From Enterobacter asburiae (GTDB lineage: Bacteria > Pseudomonadota > Gammaproteobacteria > Enterobacterales > Enterobacteriaceae), in assembly GCF_007035645.1 (NCBI RefSeq), contig NZ_AP019632.1, positions 3,844,001 through 3,908,000 on the forward strand: a DNA stretch of 64,000 nucleotides, given 5' to 3'. The position numbers and the translations under genes were made by a program. Each line of letters opens with the position of its first letter. Within the stretch, counting starts at the first letter, position 1. Below, in pieces: positions 18,408 through 28,252 of the stretch. The notes below the pieces were generated by a model. It saw only the letters and a list, made by a program, of their open reading frames with translations. It searched no databases and had not been told where the DNA came from.

Positions 18408-20345
18408 TCAGTAACGTCTCTGCCACTCGGCATCGCTCATCAGGGTATCTTTCTGCCCCATGAAGTAGCGATAGTAAGCGTCATAGGCCAGCACGTTCTT
18501 CACGTAGCCGCGCGTTTCCGAGAACGGAATGCTCTCCACAAAAGCCACGGCGTCGATGCGTCCGGCGCTGTTGCCGAGCCAGGTGCGTACGCGCCCAGGA
18601 CCCGCGTTATACGCCGCCGAAGAGAAGATGCGGTTATTGCCAAACTGCTGATACACGTACTGGAGATAGCTGGTACCGATGTTGATGTTGGTATCCGGAT
18701 CCAGAAGCTGCGACGGACTGCTGTAGCCAGGAATATTAAACATCTTCACCGTGTGCGTCGCCGTGCCCGGCATAATCTGCATCAGGCCGCTGGCGCCCAC
18801 CGGGGAACGGACTTTCGGGTTCCACGCGCTCTCCTGACGGGCAATCGCCATCGCGTAGCTTTGCGGGATATCTTTGCCGCTGGTGTAGCGATCGAACAGA
18901 TCTTTGTACGCCAGCGGGAAACGCTCTTCCAGATGATCCCAAAGCTTGCCGGCGATCGTCGCCTGCACGCTGAGATCCCACCAGTGATTATCAAACGCAT
19001 AGCGGGCAAGCTGGGCTTTCTCATCGGTGGTGCGGCTGGTCACCAGATTCGCCCACTCGCTGCGCGCGGTGTTATCCATATTCCAGTACATCAGCTCGCG
19101 AACGCGCGCCATTTCAGGCCCCTGCGTCAGCGCCGGGTTCGCGTTGGCAGGCGCTTTATCTATACGGAAAGTGTATTCCTCGCCCAGACGCTGCGCGGCA
19201 GCCATTGGGTAAAATCCGCGCTGCTGCATCAGCGAATGGAGGATCTCTTTGGCCTCATCATCACGACCGCGCTCCATCAGCAGATCGGCCTGCCAGTAGC
19301 GCCATTCGTCTTTCTCTTTGGCCTCCATAGGCAACCGCGCGAGCCAGGTATTCAGCCCACGGCGATCGCCCGTGCCCAGCGCCATGCGCACGCGGCGTTC
19401 CACCAGCGACGTAGAATTCGAACGCATAATGGCATCGTCACGCCAGCGCGCCTGTTCATCGGTCACATCGGTGCCCATCAGTCGCCACGCCACGATGTCG
19501 CGCAGCTCCTGGGTTTGCTCCTCATTGAGCTGCTGCGCCTGCACCAGCTGCGGGATCATCAGCCGCGCGTTTTCGACATCGTCACGCGCCACGCTGGCAA
19601 AGGCCACCGCCGCCATCTGGCGGGTAAAATCGGTCGCGCCCGTACTGCGGGCAAAGGTCAGGACGCTGTTTGGATCGTTAGCCAGTGAGATAACCGCCGT
19701 GGAGATCGTCTGGTAATCGGACGGCATCTGCCCCGCCAGCGTGGTCACCAGACGCGTGTTACCGGCTTTCATCGCCAGACGGATGCGCTCAAGGTAGGAC
19801 AGGGGATCCTGCTTGCCGGAAGCACGCCACGCGCTAAACAGGGAATCACAGGCGTTCGGCTGGTTTTTTCCGGTCAGCCAGAGCTCTTTAGCTCCGGTCC
19901 AGGCCTCTTCCTGCTGGCCGGTCGCCCATTTTGCGTAGTAATAGTTACACTGCGCTTCGGTGGCGTTCGGCTTTTCCGGGCTAAACGCCAGCAGGCCGCG
20001 CCAGTCTTCACGACGCGCCAGCTCATTCACAAAACGAGACTGGAGATTTCTGGCAGGCGGCAGGGTCGGGTTCGCCTGAATGAAGTTATTCACGGTGACG
20101 GTAGGCTGGTTCATCAGATCGTCGGTTATCTGGCGATACTCCAGATACGGATACAGCGGATAATCCTTTAGCGTCGGCATCAGCGCCTGCACGGTATCCA
20201 TCTGCTTGTTGTCCCACGCCTGTTTAATCTGGGCGTAGCGGTTACGTTGTTCATCCAGTGAATCGGCATGCACCGCCTGGCTTACCGCCATTACGCATAC
20301 GCTGGCAGCCAGCAGACGCCAGACCACCCGTTTGGCTTTTTCCAC
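18408..20345 (-). CDS. slt: Soluble lytic murein transglycosylase Slt70
   Basis: Periplasmic exo-lytic transglycosylase that cleaves peptidoglycan with 1,6-anhydromuramyl product formation. The 645 residues equal E. coli Slt. There is a signal peptide of about 27 residues ([20 protein letters not shown]). A helical superhelix fills most of the middle. The C-terminal catalytic domain has [29 protein letters not shown], with the acid Glu at about residue 505, and AYNAGPGRV. It is divergent from ettA and upstream of trpR, as in E. coli. Confidence 0.97.
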   Translation of the reverse strand: MEKAKRVVWRLLAASVCVMAVSQAVHADSLDEQRNRYAQIKQAWDNKQMDTVQALMPTLKDYPLYPYLEYRQITDDLMNQPTVTVNNFIQANPTLPPARNLQSRFVNELARREDWRGLLAFSPEKPNATEAQCNYYYAKWATGQQEEAWTGAKELWLTGKNQPNACDSLFSAWRASGKQDPLSYLERIRLAMKAGNTRLVTTLAGQMPSDYQTISTAVISLANDPNSVLTFARSTGATDFTRQMAAVAFASVARDDVENARLMIPQLVQAQQLNEEQTQELRDIVAWRLMGTDVTDEQARWRDDAIMRSNSTSLVERRVRMALGTGDRRGLNTWLARLPMEAKEKDEWRYWQADLLMERGRDDEAKEILHSLMQQRGFYPMAAAQRLGEEYTFRIDKAPANANPALTQGPEMARVRELMYWNMDNTARSEWANLVTSRTTDEKAQLARYAFDNHWWDLSVQATIAGKLWDHLEERFPLAYKDLFDRYTSGKDIPQSYAMAIARQESAWNPKVRSPVGASGLMQIMPGTATHTVKMFNIPGYSSPSQLLDPDTNINIGTSYLQYVYQQFGNNRIFSSAAYNAGPGRVRTWLGNSAGRIDAVAFVESIPFSETRGYVKNVLAYDAYYRYFMGQKDTLMSDAEWQRRY

Positions 20346-20572
20346 AAGCTCTTCCTCATTGTTTTTTCGTCAATTGCAGCGTCTTGCCACGTCAAAGTCT
20401 AATTAACGTATGCTAACCAGGCATTCTTCAACGCGCCACGTCATGGACACTTTTTTACCTTTCTTGCGCGTTTTAACACTCCCGACGTTCCTGGCTGGGA
20501 TTAGGACGTGAAAAAGGCTACACTTCGAGGCTGAAATTCCTTCTCATTACGATAAAAGAGGCGAAGTCCAAC

Positions 20573-22240
20573 GTGGCTCAATTCGTTTATACCATGCATC
20601 GTGTCGGCAAAGTTGTCCCGCCGAAACGTCATATTCTTAAAAATATCTCGCTGAGCTTCTTCCCGGGCGCAAAAATCGGTGTTCTGGGTCTCAACGGTGC
20701 CGGTAAGTCCACCCTGCTGCGCATCATGGCCGGCATTGATACAGACATCGAAGGTGAAGCCCGTCCGCAGCCTGGCATCAAGATTGGTTACCTGCCGCAG
20801 GAACCTCAGCTGAACCCGGAACATACCGTTCGCGAATCCGTTGAAGAAGCGGTATCCGAAGTGGTCAACGCGCTGAAAGGTCTGGATGAAGTGTATGCCA
20901 AATACGCTGAGCCGGATGCGGACTTCGACAAGCTGGCCGCGCAGCAGGGCAAGTATGAAGAAATCATCCAGGCGCACGACGGTCACAACCTGAACGTGCA
21001 GCTGGAGCGCGCGGCTGATGCCCTGCGTCTGCCGGACTGGGATGCGAAAATCGCGAACCTCTCCGGGGGTGAACGCCGTCGCGTGGCGCTGTGCCGCCTG
21101 CTGCTGGAAAAACCAGACATGCTGCTGCTCGACGAACCGACTAACCACCTGGACGCAGAATCCGTGGCGTGGCTGGAACGCTTCCTGCACGACTTCGAAG
21201 GCACCGTTGTGGCGATTACCCACGACCGTTACTTCCTCGACAACGTCGCCGGCTGGATCCTGGAGCTGGACCGCGGTGAAGGCATTCCGTGGGAAGGCAA
21301 CTACTCTTCCTGGCTGGAGCAGAAAGATCAGCGTCTGGCGCAGGAAGCTTCTCAGGAAGCGGCGCGTCGTAAGTCTATCGAGAAAGAGCTGGAGTGGGTT
21401 CGTCAGGGCGCGAAAGGCCGTCAGTCTAAGGGCAAAGCCCGTCTGGCACGCTTCGAAGAGCTGAACAACACCGAATACCAGAAACGTAACGAAACCAACG
21501 AACTGTTTATTCCACCTGGAGCACGTCTGGGGGATAAAGTGGTTGAAGTGACCAACCTGCGTAAGTCCTACGGCGACCGTCTGCTGATCGACGACCTGAC
21601 CTTCTCCGTACCGAAAGGCGCTATCGTTGGCATCATCGGTCCGAACGGCGCGGGTAAATCGACCCTGTTCCGCATGATGTCCGGTCAGGAACAGCCTGAC
21701 AGCGGCTCTATCACCCTGGGTGAAACCGTGAAGCTGGCCTCCGTTGACCAGTTCCGTGACGCAATGGATAACAGCAAAACCGTGTGGGAAGAAGTGTCCG
21801 GCGGTCTGGATATCATGCGTATCGGCAACACCGAGATGCCAAGCCGCGCCTATGTTGGCCGCTTTAACTTCAAAGGCACCGACCAGGGCAAACGCGTGGG
21901 CGAACTGTCCGGCGGCGAGCGCGGTCGTCTGCACCTGGCGAAGCTGCTGCAGGTGGGCGGTAACGTTCTGCTGCTCGATGAACCAACAAACGACCTGGAT
22001 ATCGAAACCCTGCGCGCGCTGGAAAACGCCCTGCTGGAGTTCCCGGGCTGTGCGATGGTTATCTCGCACGACCGCTGGTTCCTGGACCGTATCGCGACCC
22101 ACATCCTGGACTATCAGGACGAAGGTAAAGTGGAGTTCTTCGAAGGTAACTTCACCGAATACGAAGAGTACAAGAAACGCACGCTGGGCGCCGACGCGCT
22201 GGAGCCGAAGCGTATTAAGTACAAGCGTATTGCGAAATAA
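20573..22240 (+). CDS. ettA: Energy-dependent translational throttle protein EttA (ABC-F)
   Basis: Cytosolic ABC-F ATPase that binds the ribosomal E site and gates the first elongation steps according to ATP/ADP. The start codon is GTG. The 555 residues equal E. coli EttA. Two ATPase domains carry Walker A motifs GLNGAGKST (39-47) and GPNGAGKST (about 357), signatures LSGGERRRVAL and LSGGERGRLHL, and Walker B motifs LLLDEPTNHLD and LLLDEPTNDLD. The linker (P-site tRNA interaction motif) lies between at about 240-320. There are no membrane domains. A hairpin terminator follows. Confidence 0.97.
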   Translation: MAQFVYTMHRVGKVVPPKRHILKNISLSFFPGAKIGVLGLNGAGKSTLLRIMAGIDTDIEGEARPQPGIKIGYLPQEPQLNPEHTVRESVEEAVSEVVNALKGLDEVYAKYAEPDADFDKLAAQQGKYEEIIQAHDGHNLNVQLERAADALRLPDWDAKIANLSGGERRRVALCRLLLEKPDMLLLDEPTNHLDAESVAWLERFLHDFEGTVVAITHDRYFLDNVAGWILELDRGEGIPWEGNYSSWLEQKDQRLAQEASQEAARRKSIEKELEWVRQGAKGRQSKGKARLARFEELNNTEYQKRNETNELFIPPGARLGDKVVEVTNLRKSYGDRLLIDDLTFSVPKGAIVGIIGPNGAGKSTLFRMMSGQEQPDSGSITLGETVKLASVDQFRDAMDNSKTVWEEVSGGLDIMRIGNTEMPSRAYVGRFNFKGTDQGKRVGELSGGERGRLHLAKLLQVGGNVLLLDEPTNDLDIETLRALENALLEFPGCAMVISHDRWFLDRIATHILDYQDEGKVEFFEGNFTEYEEYKKRTLGADALEPKRIKYKRIAK

Positions 22241-22244
22241 AAGC

Positions 22245-22271
22245 AAAACGGCAACTTCGGTTGCCGTTTTT
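22245..22271 (+). terminator. ettA terminator
   Basis: AAAACGGCAAC/TTCG/GTTGCCGTTTTT forms a perfect stem capped by a TTCG tetraloop with a T run, directly after the ettA stop. Confidence 0.92.
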
Positions 22272-22280
22272 ATGTTTGTA

Positions 22281-22318
22281 CCCTCTCCCCGTGGGAGAGG
22301 GCCAGGGTGAGGGCATCA
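22281..22318. repeat. boxC-like GC-rich inverted repeat (copy A)
   Basis: CCCTCTCCCC/GTGGGAGAGGG followed by CCAGGGTGAGGGCATCA. The same unit recurs at 24351-24429 (two copies), 29965-30003, 30806-30846 and 47466-47502. The boxC assignment is from memory and tentative. Confidence 0.7.
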
Positions 22319-22330
22319 TGCCGCACAAAC

Positions 22331-23230
22331 TCACCCACCCACGTAATACCGCTTCACCTCGTCAAACTGCATCGCAAAGTCGATATAGCTCATCAGCGCA
22401 GGCGAATTCAGCTTGCGGCTTGGGTAGGCCAGCCACAGATCGTTACCTTCAACATTCCACTCCGGCAGCACCTGAACCAGCGCCCCTTTTTCAATTTTAT
22501 CTTCTACCAGGAAGGCGGGAAGCATCGTGATCCCCGCCCCGGCAATCGCACACTCGCGGGCGTAGACCAGATTATCGGTCATGTGCGCGTTATCCGGCAG
22601 GTAGCGGTAATCCTCGCTCTCGCTTCGCAGAAGCCACTCCGACCACGCCCGGTGCGTGATACAGCGGTGCTCCACCAGCTGACGGGGATGCGTCAGCGGA
22701 TCCCGACGCGCCAGATAGTCCGGTGAGGCCAGCATGTAGCGCGGGCAGTGCCCGATCATCCGGCCAATCAGGGAGGAGTCCTGCGGCTTGCCGGTGCGCA
22801 GCGCCACGTCAAAACCGGCCTCGACCAGATCCACCACGTCATCAGAGATCGACACATCCAGCGAAACGTCAGGATAGCGAAGCTGAAACTCGGCATTCAT
22901 GTGCGCCAGCAGCGTCGCCCCTATTCCCGCCGGACAGGTGATCCGCAGCCGCCCGCTCGGGTTTTCGCGCAGCCGCTGAATGGCGTACTCTGCCCGCTCG
23001 CTGGCCGCCAGCATCTCACGACAGTGCACCAGATAGTGCTCGCCCGCAAACGTGAGGCTGATCCTGCGCGTGGTGCGGTTCAGAAGGCGGATACCCACCT
23101 GCTGCTCCAGCTGGCTAATTCGCTGACTAACGCTGGATTTCGGCAGTTCGGCCTTCTGCGCCGCCGCGGTAAAGCTGCCCATCTCCGCCACCAGCGCGAA
23201 CAGCGCCATATCCTGCAGCTGTTTAAACAT
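22331..23230 (-). CDS. LysR-family transcriptional regulator
   Basis: A 299-residue LysR-type regulator. The N-terminal winged helix-turn-helix (1-60) includes FALVAEMGSFTAAAQKAELPKSSVSQRISQLEQQVGIRLLNRTTRRISLT. A substrate-binding effector domain follows (about 90-295). It is divergent from an oxidoreductase gene with 108 bases between, the classic layout for a LysR regulator controlling its neighbour and itself. The pair has no counterpart between ettA and nadR in E. coli K-12. The effector is unknown. Confidence 0.85.
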   Translation of the reverse strand: MFKQLQDMALFALVAEMGSFTAAAQKAELPKSSVSQRISQLEQQVGIRLLNRTTRRISLTFAGEHYLVHCREMLAASERAEYAIQRLRENPSGRLRITCPAGIGATLLAHMNAEFQLRYPDVSLDVSISDDVVDLVEAGFDVALRTGKPQDSSLIGRMIGHCPRYMLASPDYLARRDPLTHPRQLVEHRCITHRAWSEWLLRSESEDYRYLPDNAHMTDNLVYARECAIAGAGITMLPAFLVEDKIEKGALVQVLPEWNVEGNDLWLAYPSRKLNSPALMSYIDFAMQFDEVKRYYVGG

Positions 23231-23338
23231 GATTGTTCACCCTGTACGAACGCTGAGTTCTTGATTGTCCATCTTATCACGCAGCTGGCCACTTTATAGA
23301 CTAGCCTCAACAAAACGCATTCCATTGAGGAGCACACC

Positions 23339-24340
23339 ATGTCTGTTAAAGCCATTGCCGTTAACCCAGAAAATCCGTCCATCTTCATTGAAATCACCCC
23401 GCCAATGCCGCGGCCCGGCGAGCACGATCTGCTGGTAGAGGTGAAGGCCGTCTCCGTTAACCCGGTCGATACCAAAGTCCACGCGGGCATCGCTAAAAAC
23501 GGGCTGAACGAGCCGCGCATCCTCGGCTGGGATGCCAGCGGGATCGTCAAAGCGGTGGGGGCTGGCGTGACCGGATTTAAGCCGGGTGACGAGGTCTGGT
23601 ACGCGGGCGACATCACCCGCCCGGGCAGCAACACCACGCACCAGCTGATTGATGCACGCATAGTCGGCCACAAGCCTGCCAGCCTCGGCTGGGCGGCTGC
23701 CGCTGCACTGCCGTTGACCGCTCTCACCGCGTGGGAAGGTCTGTTTGAACGCCTGAACATTCAGGATGCCGGGGCGGACAAAACGCTGCTGATCATCGGC
23801 GGCGCGGGCGGCGTGGGATCGCTGGCGATCCCCTTTGCGAAGCACAACAGCAAGGTGAAGATCGTCGCAACGGCTTCACGAGAAGATTCCGCCCGGTGGT
23901 GCCGCGATCGCGGGGCTGATATTGTCGTCAACTACCGCGATCTGAAAGGCGAGCTGGCGAAACAGGGGCTCACCTTTGTGGATTACATTTTCATCCTCAA
24001 CGACACCGACGGGCACTGGGATGCGGTCAGCGAACTGATTGCGCCGCAGGGGCATATCTGTTCCATCGTTGAAAATGAACGTCCGCTGAACCAGGACAAG
24101 CTGAAGTCCAAATCCGCCGCCCTGCACTGGGAGTTTATGTACACCCGCAGCATGTACCAGACCGCGGATATGGCGCGTCAGGGGGAGATCCTCAATGAGG
24201 TGGCAAAACTGGTGGATAACGGCGTGGTTGAAAGTTCGCTCAGCGAAACGCTGCACGGGCTGAGCGTGGAAAGCATTACCGAGGCGCACCGTAAAGTGCT
24301 GGAGGGACATATGCGGGGGAAAGTGGTGGTTGAGTTCTGA
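23339..24340 (+). CDS. Zinc-type alcohol dehydrogenase-like / quinone oxidoreductase (MDR family)
   Basis: A 333-residue medium-chain dehydrogenase/reductase. The GroES-like N-terminal domain (about 1-130) contains SVNPVDTKVHAG and LGWDASGIVKAVGAGVTGFKPGDEVWYAG. The Rossmann domain has LLIIGGAGGVGSLAIPFAK near residues 150-168. The catalytic zinc ligands of classical alcohol dehydrogenases are not evident, which fits the zinc-free quinone-oxidoreductase-like branch. The NADPH-dependent substrate is unknown. It is divergent from the LysR gene and probably controlled by it. A double boxC-like repeat follows the stop. Confidence 0.82.
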   Translation: MSVKAIAVNPENPSIFIEITPPMPRPGEHDLLVEVKAVSVNPVDTKVHAGIAKNGLNEPRILGWDASGIVKAVGAGVTGFKPGDEVWYAGDITRPGSNTTHQLIDARIVGHKPASLGWAAAAALPLTALTAWEGLFERLNIQDAGADKTLLIIGGAGGVGSLAIPFAKHNSKVKIVATASREDSARWCRDRGADIVVNYRDLKGELAKQGLTFVDYIFILNDTDGHWDAVSELIAPQGHICSIVENERPLNQDKLKSKSAALHWEFMYTRSMYQTADMARQGEILNEVAKLVDNGVVESSLSETLHGLSVESITEAHRKVLEGHMRGKVVVEF

Positions 24341-24350
24341 GTGGCTTGAT

Positions 24351-24429
24351 GCCCTCACCCCGGCCCTCTCCCACAGGGAGAGGGAGGTTAAAGTCACCTC
24401 TCCCTGTGGGAGAGGGTTAGGGTGAGGGG
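24351..24429. repeat. Double boxC-like inverted repeat (copies B1 and B2)
   Basis: Two units in opposite orientation: CCCTCACCCCGGCCCTCTCCC...GAGAGGG at 24351-24386, and CCTCTCCCTGTGGGAGAGG followed by TTAGGGTGAGGGG at 24397-24429. Together they can form a long cruciform between the oxidoreductase gene and nadR. Confidence 0.75.
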
Positions 24430-24436
24430 TAAGTTT

Positions 24437-25669
24437 TTACCCCTGCTCCCCCATCATCTCCTTCACCAGCTCGACGCAGCGCAGGAAACGGGAGTCGTAA
24501 TCAGACTCTTCAACATGGACAAACTCAACGTTGTTTTCGTTGAGCATCTCCACCAGCATGGTCTGAAACTCTCGCCTGTCCACGGAGCTGCCGAGGCTGC
24601 GCATGCCGTCGGCCACCCACGGGGTGTTGTTTTCCAGCAGGATCACCAGGTCAAAGCGGTATTCGTCAATCAGCGCCTGCACGAACGGGTGCTCGCGCCC
24701 TTCGTATTTTTTACAGAACGCCTGTGTGGTGACGAAATCGGTATCGATAAACGCCACTTTGTTGGCGTATTTGACCGCAAAATCAATGTACTGGGCATGA
24801 CCGAGCGCGATTTTGTCGTAGTCGGAATACTGCAGCGCCATCTCGTCGCCGCCAAGGTGCGAGAAGACATAATCGCGGCCGTACTCCCACGCGCTGGTGG
24901 TGTTGAAGATATTCGCCAGCTTGTTGACCAGCGTTGATTTACCGCTCGACTCGCCGCCCAGGATCGCGACGGTACGCACAAAGAACGGCTTCACTTCGGT
25001 CGGAATGTAATCCCAGTAGCGGAACGGGTTTTCGCGGATCTGCGCCCCGCTGATGTTCATAAAGGTGCGTTTCGGGTCGATCAGCACCGTCTCGATGCCC
25101 AGATGCTCGCGGAACTGCGGCGCGTCGGACTCTTCAGAGGTGTAGATCCAGTTAGGCGCAATGCCCTTCTCTTCCATAAACGCTTTGATGCCGTTGCTCC
25201 ACACGTCCCAGCCGTGCGGATACGGCTCCATGCCCTCTTCGTTAAAGGCATGAATACGAATATTTTTCTGGTACTTAAATGTCTGGAGCAGCCAGCGCAG
25301 GCGGTCCGGCACGGTCGGCTGCTGCGACATGGCGCTGTCTTCAAACAGCTGACGGTCACGGGTTTCGTCGTAGCCCATGATGATGTGCAGCTCGTCAACC
25401 TGGCTACAGGCGCGCTGGATCAGATAGATATGTCCGGTATGCAGAGGGTAAAACTTGCCGAACACCACGCCGATGTTCTTTTGCATACGCGGGAACTCCA
25501 GCCCCAGAAAGCGGTGCAGCGCTTCGAGCTTCTGCGCGCTGGGGCTTTTGATTTTGGCGTTCAGCAGCTGGCTCAGGTAGCCTTTGGTCATACCGCTGGC
25601 GTCCGCCACCTGCTGCAGCGTGCAGCCCTTCTGGCGGATTGCGGTCTTGATGTAGTCAAATGATGACAT
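24437..25669 (-). CDS. nadR: NadR: NAD regulator, NMN adenylyltransferase and ribosylnicotinamide kinase
   Basis: Trifunctional protein of NAD homeostasis. The 410 residues match E. coli NadR. The helix-turn-helix (about 1-60; CTLQQVADASGMTKGYLSQLLNAKI) represses nadA, nadB and pncB. The NMN adenylyltransferase domain (about 62-230) carries GKFYPLHTGH. The C-terminal ribosylnicotinamide kinase domain (about 230-410) carries the P-loop GGESSGKST. It is downstream of radA and reads in the same direction. Confidence 0.97.
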   Translation of the reverse strand: MSSFDYIKTAIRQKGCTLQQVADASGMTKGYLSQLLNAKIKSPSAQKLEALHRFLGLEFPRMQKNIGVVFGKFYPLHTGHIYLIQRACSQVDELHIIMGYDETRDRQLFEDSAMSQQPTVPDRLRWLLQTFKYQKNIRIHAFNEEGMEPYPHGWDVWSNGIKAFMEEKGIAPNWIYTSEESDAPQFREHLGIETVLIDPKRTFMNISGAQIRENPFRYWDYIPTEVKPFFVRTVAILGGESSGKSTLVNKLANIFNTTSAWEYGRDYVFSHLGGDEMALQYSDYDKIALGHAQYIDFAVKYANKVAFIDTDFVTTQAFCKKYEGREHPFVQALIDEYRFDLVILLENNTPWVADGMRSLGSSVDRREFQTMLVEMLNENNVEFVHVEESDYDSRFLRCVELVKEMMGEQG

Positions 25670-25706
25670 AAATTACGGTGCCTCCTGCAAAATCAAATTT
25701 ACGTAA

Positions 25707-27092
25707 TTATAAGTCGTCAAAGACATTTAACGCATCAGCGAGTTTTTTCACGCCGAAAACCTGCATCCCTTCCGGGATCTTTTTCGGCACGTTGGCGGCG
25801 GGAACTATCGCCCGGCGGAAACCGTGTTTTGCCGCCTCGGAGATACGCTCCTGGCCGCTGGGTACCGGACGGATTTCTCCGGCGAGGCCCACTTCGCCGA
25901 AGACGACCAGGTCCTGCGGCAGCGGCCTGTCGCGCAGGCTGGAGACCATCGCCAGCAGCAGCGCCAGGTCTGCGCTGGTCTCCGTGACTTTGACGCCGCC
26001 GACCACGTTAACGAAGACGTCCTGATCCGCCATCTGCAGCCCGCCGTGACGGTGCAGCACCGCCAGCAGGATCGCCAGACGGTTCTGTTCCAGACCGACC
26101 GCCACGCGCCGCGGGTTGCCCATCATCGACACGTCCACCAGCGCCTGAATTTCGACAAGCAGCGGGCGCGTCCCTTCCCACAGCACCATCACCGAGCTAC
26201 CGGAGGTGATCTCATCGCCACGGCTCAGGAAGATGGCCGACGGGTTGCTGACTTCGCGCAGCCCTTGTTCGGTCATGGCAAACACGCCCAGTTCATTCAC
26301 CGCCCCAAAGCGGTTCTTGTGGCTGCGCAGGGTACGGAAACGGGAATCCGCGTCGCCGTCGAGCATCACGGAGCAGTCGATACAGTGTTCAAGCACCTTC
26401 GGTCCGGCCAGCGAGCCGTCTTTGGTCACGTGGCCGACCATCACAATCGCCACGCCGCGCGTTTTGGCAAAGCGCGTCAGGTAAGCCGCGGTTTCACGCA
26501 CCTGCGCGACGCTGCCCGGCGAGGACTGAATGTCCGCCATGTGCATCACCTGGATGGAGTCGATCACCATCAGCTTCGGCTGCTCTTCTTCGGCAATCAT
26601 ACAGATCTGCTCGATGCTGGTTTCGGAGAGCATGTTCAGGTTGCCGGTCGGCAGGCCCAGACGGTGCGCGCGCATCGCCACCTGCTGCAGAGACTCTTCG
26701 CCCGTGACGTACAGGGTTTTCATCTGTTCGGCAAGCTTGCAGAGCGTTTGCAGCAGCAGGGTCGATTTACCCGCGCCCGGGTTACCGCCGATCAGGATCG
26801 CGCTACCCGGCACCACGCCGCCGCCGAGCACGCGGTCAAACTCTTTGAACCCGGTGGAGAAGCGCGGCAGCTCTTCGAGGCTGATGTCCGAAAGTTTTTG
26901 CACCTTCGCCACGCCCGCGTTACCGGCATAGCCGCTCAGGCGCTCATTGCGCGCCACGCTCGGCGAAGCCGCCACACCACGCACTTCGGTGATGGTGTTC
27001 CAGGCATGACAGGCGCTGCATTGCCCCTGCCAGCGCGGATAATCCGCACCACATTCATTACAGACAAATGCGCGTTTTGGAGCTTTCGCCAC
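25707..27092 (-). CDS. radA: DNA repair/branch-migration protein RadA
   Basis: RecA-like ATPase that promotes branch migration and processing of recombination intermediates. The 461 residues comprise a C4 zinc finger (CNECGADYPRWQGQCSACHAW), a RecA core with Walker A GGNPGAGKST, the RadA-specific KNRFG motif (RSHKNRFGAVNE) and a C-terminal Lon-protease-like domain (about 285-455; VNVVGGVKVTETSADLALLLAM). It lies in the serB-radA-nadR run, all leftward. Confidence 0.96.
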   Translation of the reverse strand: MAKAPKRAFVCNECGADYPRWQGQCSACHAWNTITEVRGVAASPSVARNERLSGYAGNAGVAKVQKLSDISLEELPRFSTGFKEFDRVLGGGVVPGSAILIGGNPGAGKSTLLLQTLCKLAEQMKTLYVTGEESLQQVAMRAHRLGLPTGNLNMLSETSIEQICMIAEEEQPKLMVIDSIQVMHMADIQSSPGSVAQVRETAAYLTRFAKTRGVAIVMVGHVTKDGSLAGPKVLEHCIDCSVMLDGDADSRFRTLRSHKNRFGAVNELGVFAMTEQGLREVSNPSAIFLSRGDEITSGSSVMVLWEGTRPLLVEIQALVDVSMMGNPRRVAVGLEQNRLAILLAVLHRHGGLQMADQDVFVNVVGGVKVTETSADLALLLAMVSSLRDRPLPQDLVVFGEVGLAGEIRPVPSGQERISEAAKHGFRRAIVPAANVPKKIPEGMQVFGVKKLADALNVFDDL

Positions 27093-27124
27093 GGTTTACC
27101 TCGTTATTTCTGTGCGGCCTGCGT

Positions 27125-27155
27125 GCCGGGTGGCGCTTACGCTTACCCGGCCTAC
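27125..27155. repeat. REP sequence between radA and serB
   Basis: GCCGGGTGGCGC and GCTTACCCGGCCTAC form a single REP palindrome just before the radA start, after the serB stop. Confidence 0.7.
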
Positions 27156-27166
27156 AAAGCAGGCCG

Positions 27167-28135
27167 TTATTTCTGATTAATGCTGCCGGAGAGAATGCAG
27201 AACACCCCCATCAGGTCAGCGTGACGGATAGTGACTTCCGTCTTTTCATTCACTTTTGGCTTGGCATGGTAGGCAATGCCCAGACCGGCGGCTTTGATCA
27301 TCGGCAGGTCGTTCGCGCCATCGCCGATGGCGACGGTCTGCACGACCGGAATTTCATATTTTTCCGCCAGACGCGTCAGCGTATTGGCTTTGTACTGGGC
27401 ATCAACGATATCGCCGATCACCTGGCCAGTCAGCTTGCCGTCCATGATCTCCAGCTCATTGGCCACCACGGTGGTCAGATGGAGTTTTTCCCGCAGGTAA
27501 TCCGCGAAGAAGGTGAAGCCACCGGAAGCAATCGCCACCTTCCAGCCGAGGGACTGCAGCTTCAGCACCAGCTGCGTCAGCCCTGGCATCAGCGGCAGCA
27601 CGTCGCGCACCTGACGCAGAATGTTGGCATCGGCCCCTTTCAGGGTCACCACGCGCTGGCGCAGGCTGGCGGTGAAGTCCAGCTCGCCGCGCATCGCACG
27701 TTCGGTGACTTCCGCCACCAGCTCGCCGCTGCCCGCCAGCTTCGCAATCTCGTCAATACACTCGATCTGAATGGCGGTTGAGTCCATGTCCATGACCAGC
27801 AGGCCCGGGGTTTTCAGGTGTGGAATTTTGCCCAGCGGCGCGACGTCAAGCCCGGCGTCATGCGCCAGACGCGTTGCGCGCTGCGTCAGGGAACCCGCCA
27901 GGCGAATAACCTGGTAGTCTTCCACGCACCAGGCGGCGACGATGACCATTGCCGCACCCAGCTTGCTTTGATACTGGGTCAGGCGTTGCTTATCCAGACC
28001 GCGTCCGTAGAGGAGCCAGCCGCTACGACCGGCGTGGTAATCCAGAGGCATCACCTCATCGCCACTTAAAGAGAGCGGCAATCCTGGCCATAAAGAGACA
28101 TCCGTTGGCAGGTCACACCAGGTAATGTTCGGCAT
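27167..28135 (-). CDS. serB: Phosphoserine phosphatase SerB
   Basis: HAD-superfamily enzyme that dephosphorylates L-phosphoserine, the last step of serine synthesis. The 322 residues equal E. coli SerB. The N-terminal ACT-like domain (1-105) is followed by the catalytic motif MDMDSTAIQ (nucleophile Asp116, acid Asp118), ASGGFTFF and the metal site AIGDGANDLPMIKAAGLG. The start at 28135 (MPNITWCDL) is chosen by alignment; the frame is open 50 codons further upstream but runs into the divergent smp promoter region. Confidence 0.97.
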   Translation of the reverse strand: MPNITWCDLPTDVSLWPGLPLSLSGDEVMPLDYHAGRSGWLLYGRGLDKQRLTQYQSKLGAAMVIVAAWCVEDYQVIRLAGSLTQRATRLAHDAGLDVAPLGKIPHLKTPGLLVMDMDSTAIQIECIDEIAKLAGSGELVAEVTERAMRGELDFTASLRQRVVTLKGADANILRQVRDVLPLMPGLTQLVLKLQSLGWKVAIASGGFTFFADYLREKLHLTTVVANELEIMDGKLTGQVIGDIVDAQYKANTLTRLAEKYEIPVVQTVAIGDGANDLPMIKAAGLGIAYHAKPKVNEKTEVTIRHADLMGVFCILSGSINQK

Positions 28136-28252
28136 TAAAGCTCCTGTAATTTCGTTCGCGCCGGAAGGTTGCAGAGGGAAAATAACGCATGAGGCTACCC
28201 TGTAACCATCACTTCTGGCAACATTAAGCCGTAAATTTTCAGCAGGTGGAAT

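Noticed and set aside
20501..22246. 581-codon reverse-strand open frame across ettA
   Set aside because: It is the antisense shadow of ettA; the forward frame is a complete ABC-F protein and the reverse frame has no recognisable domain.
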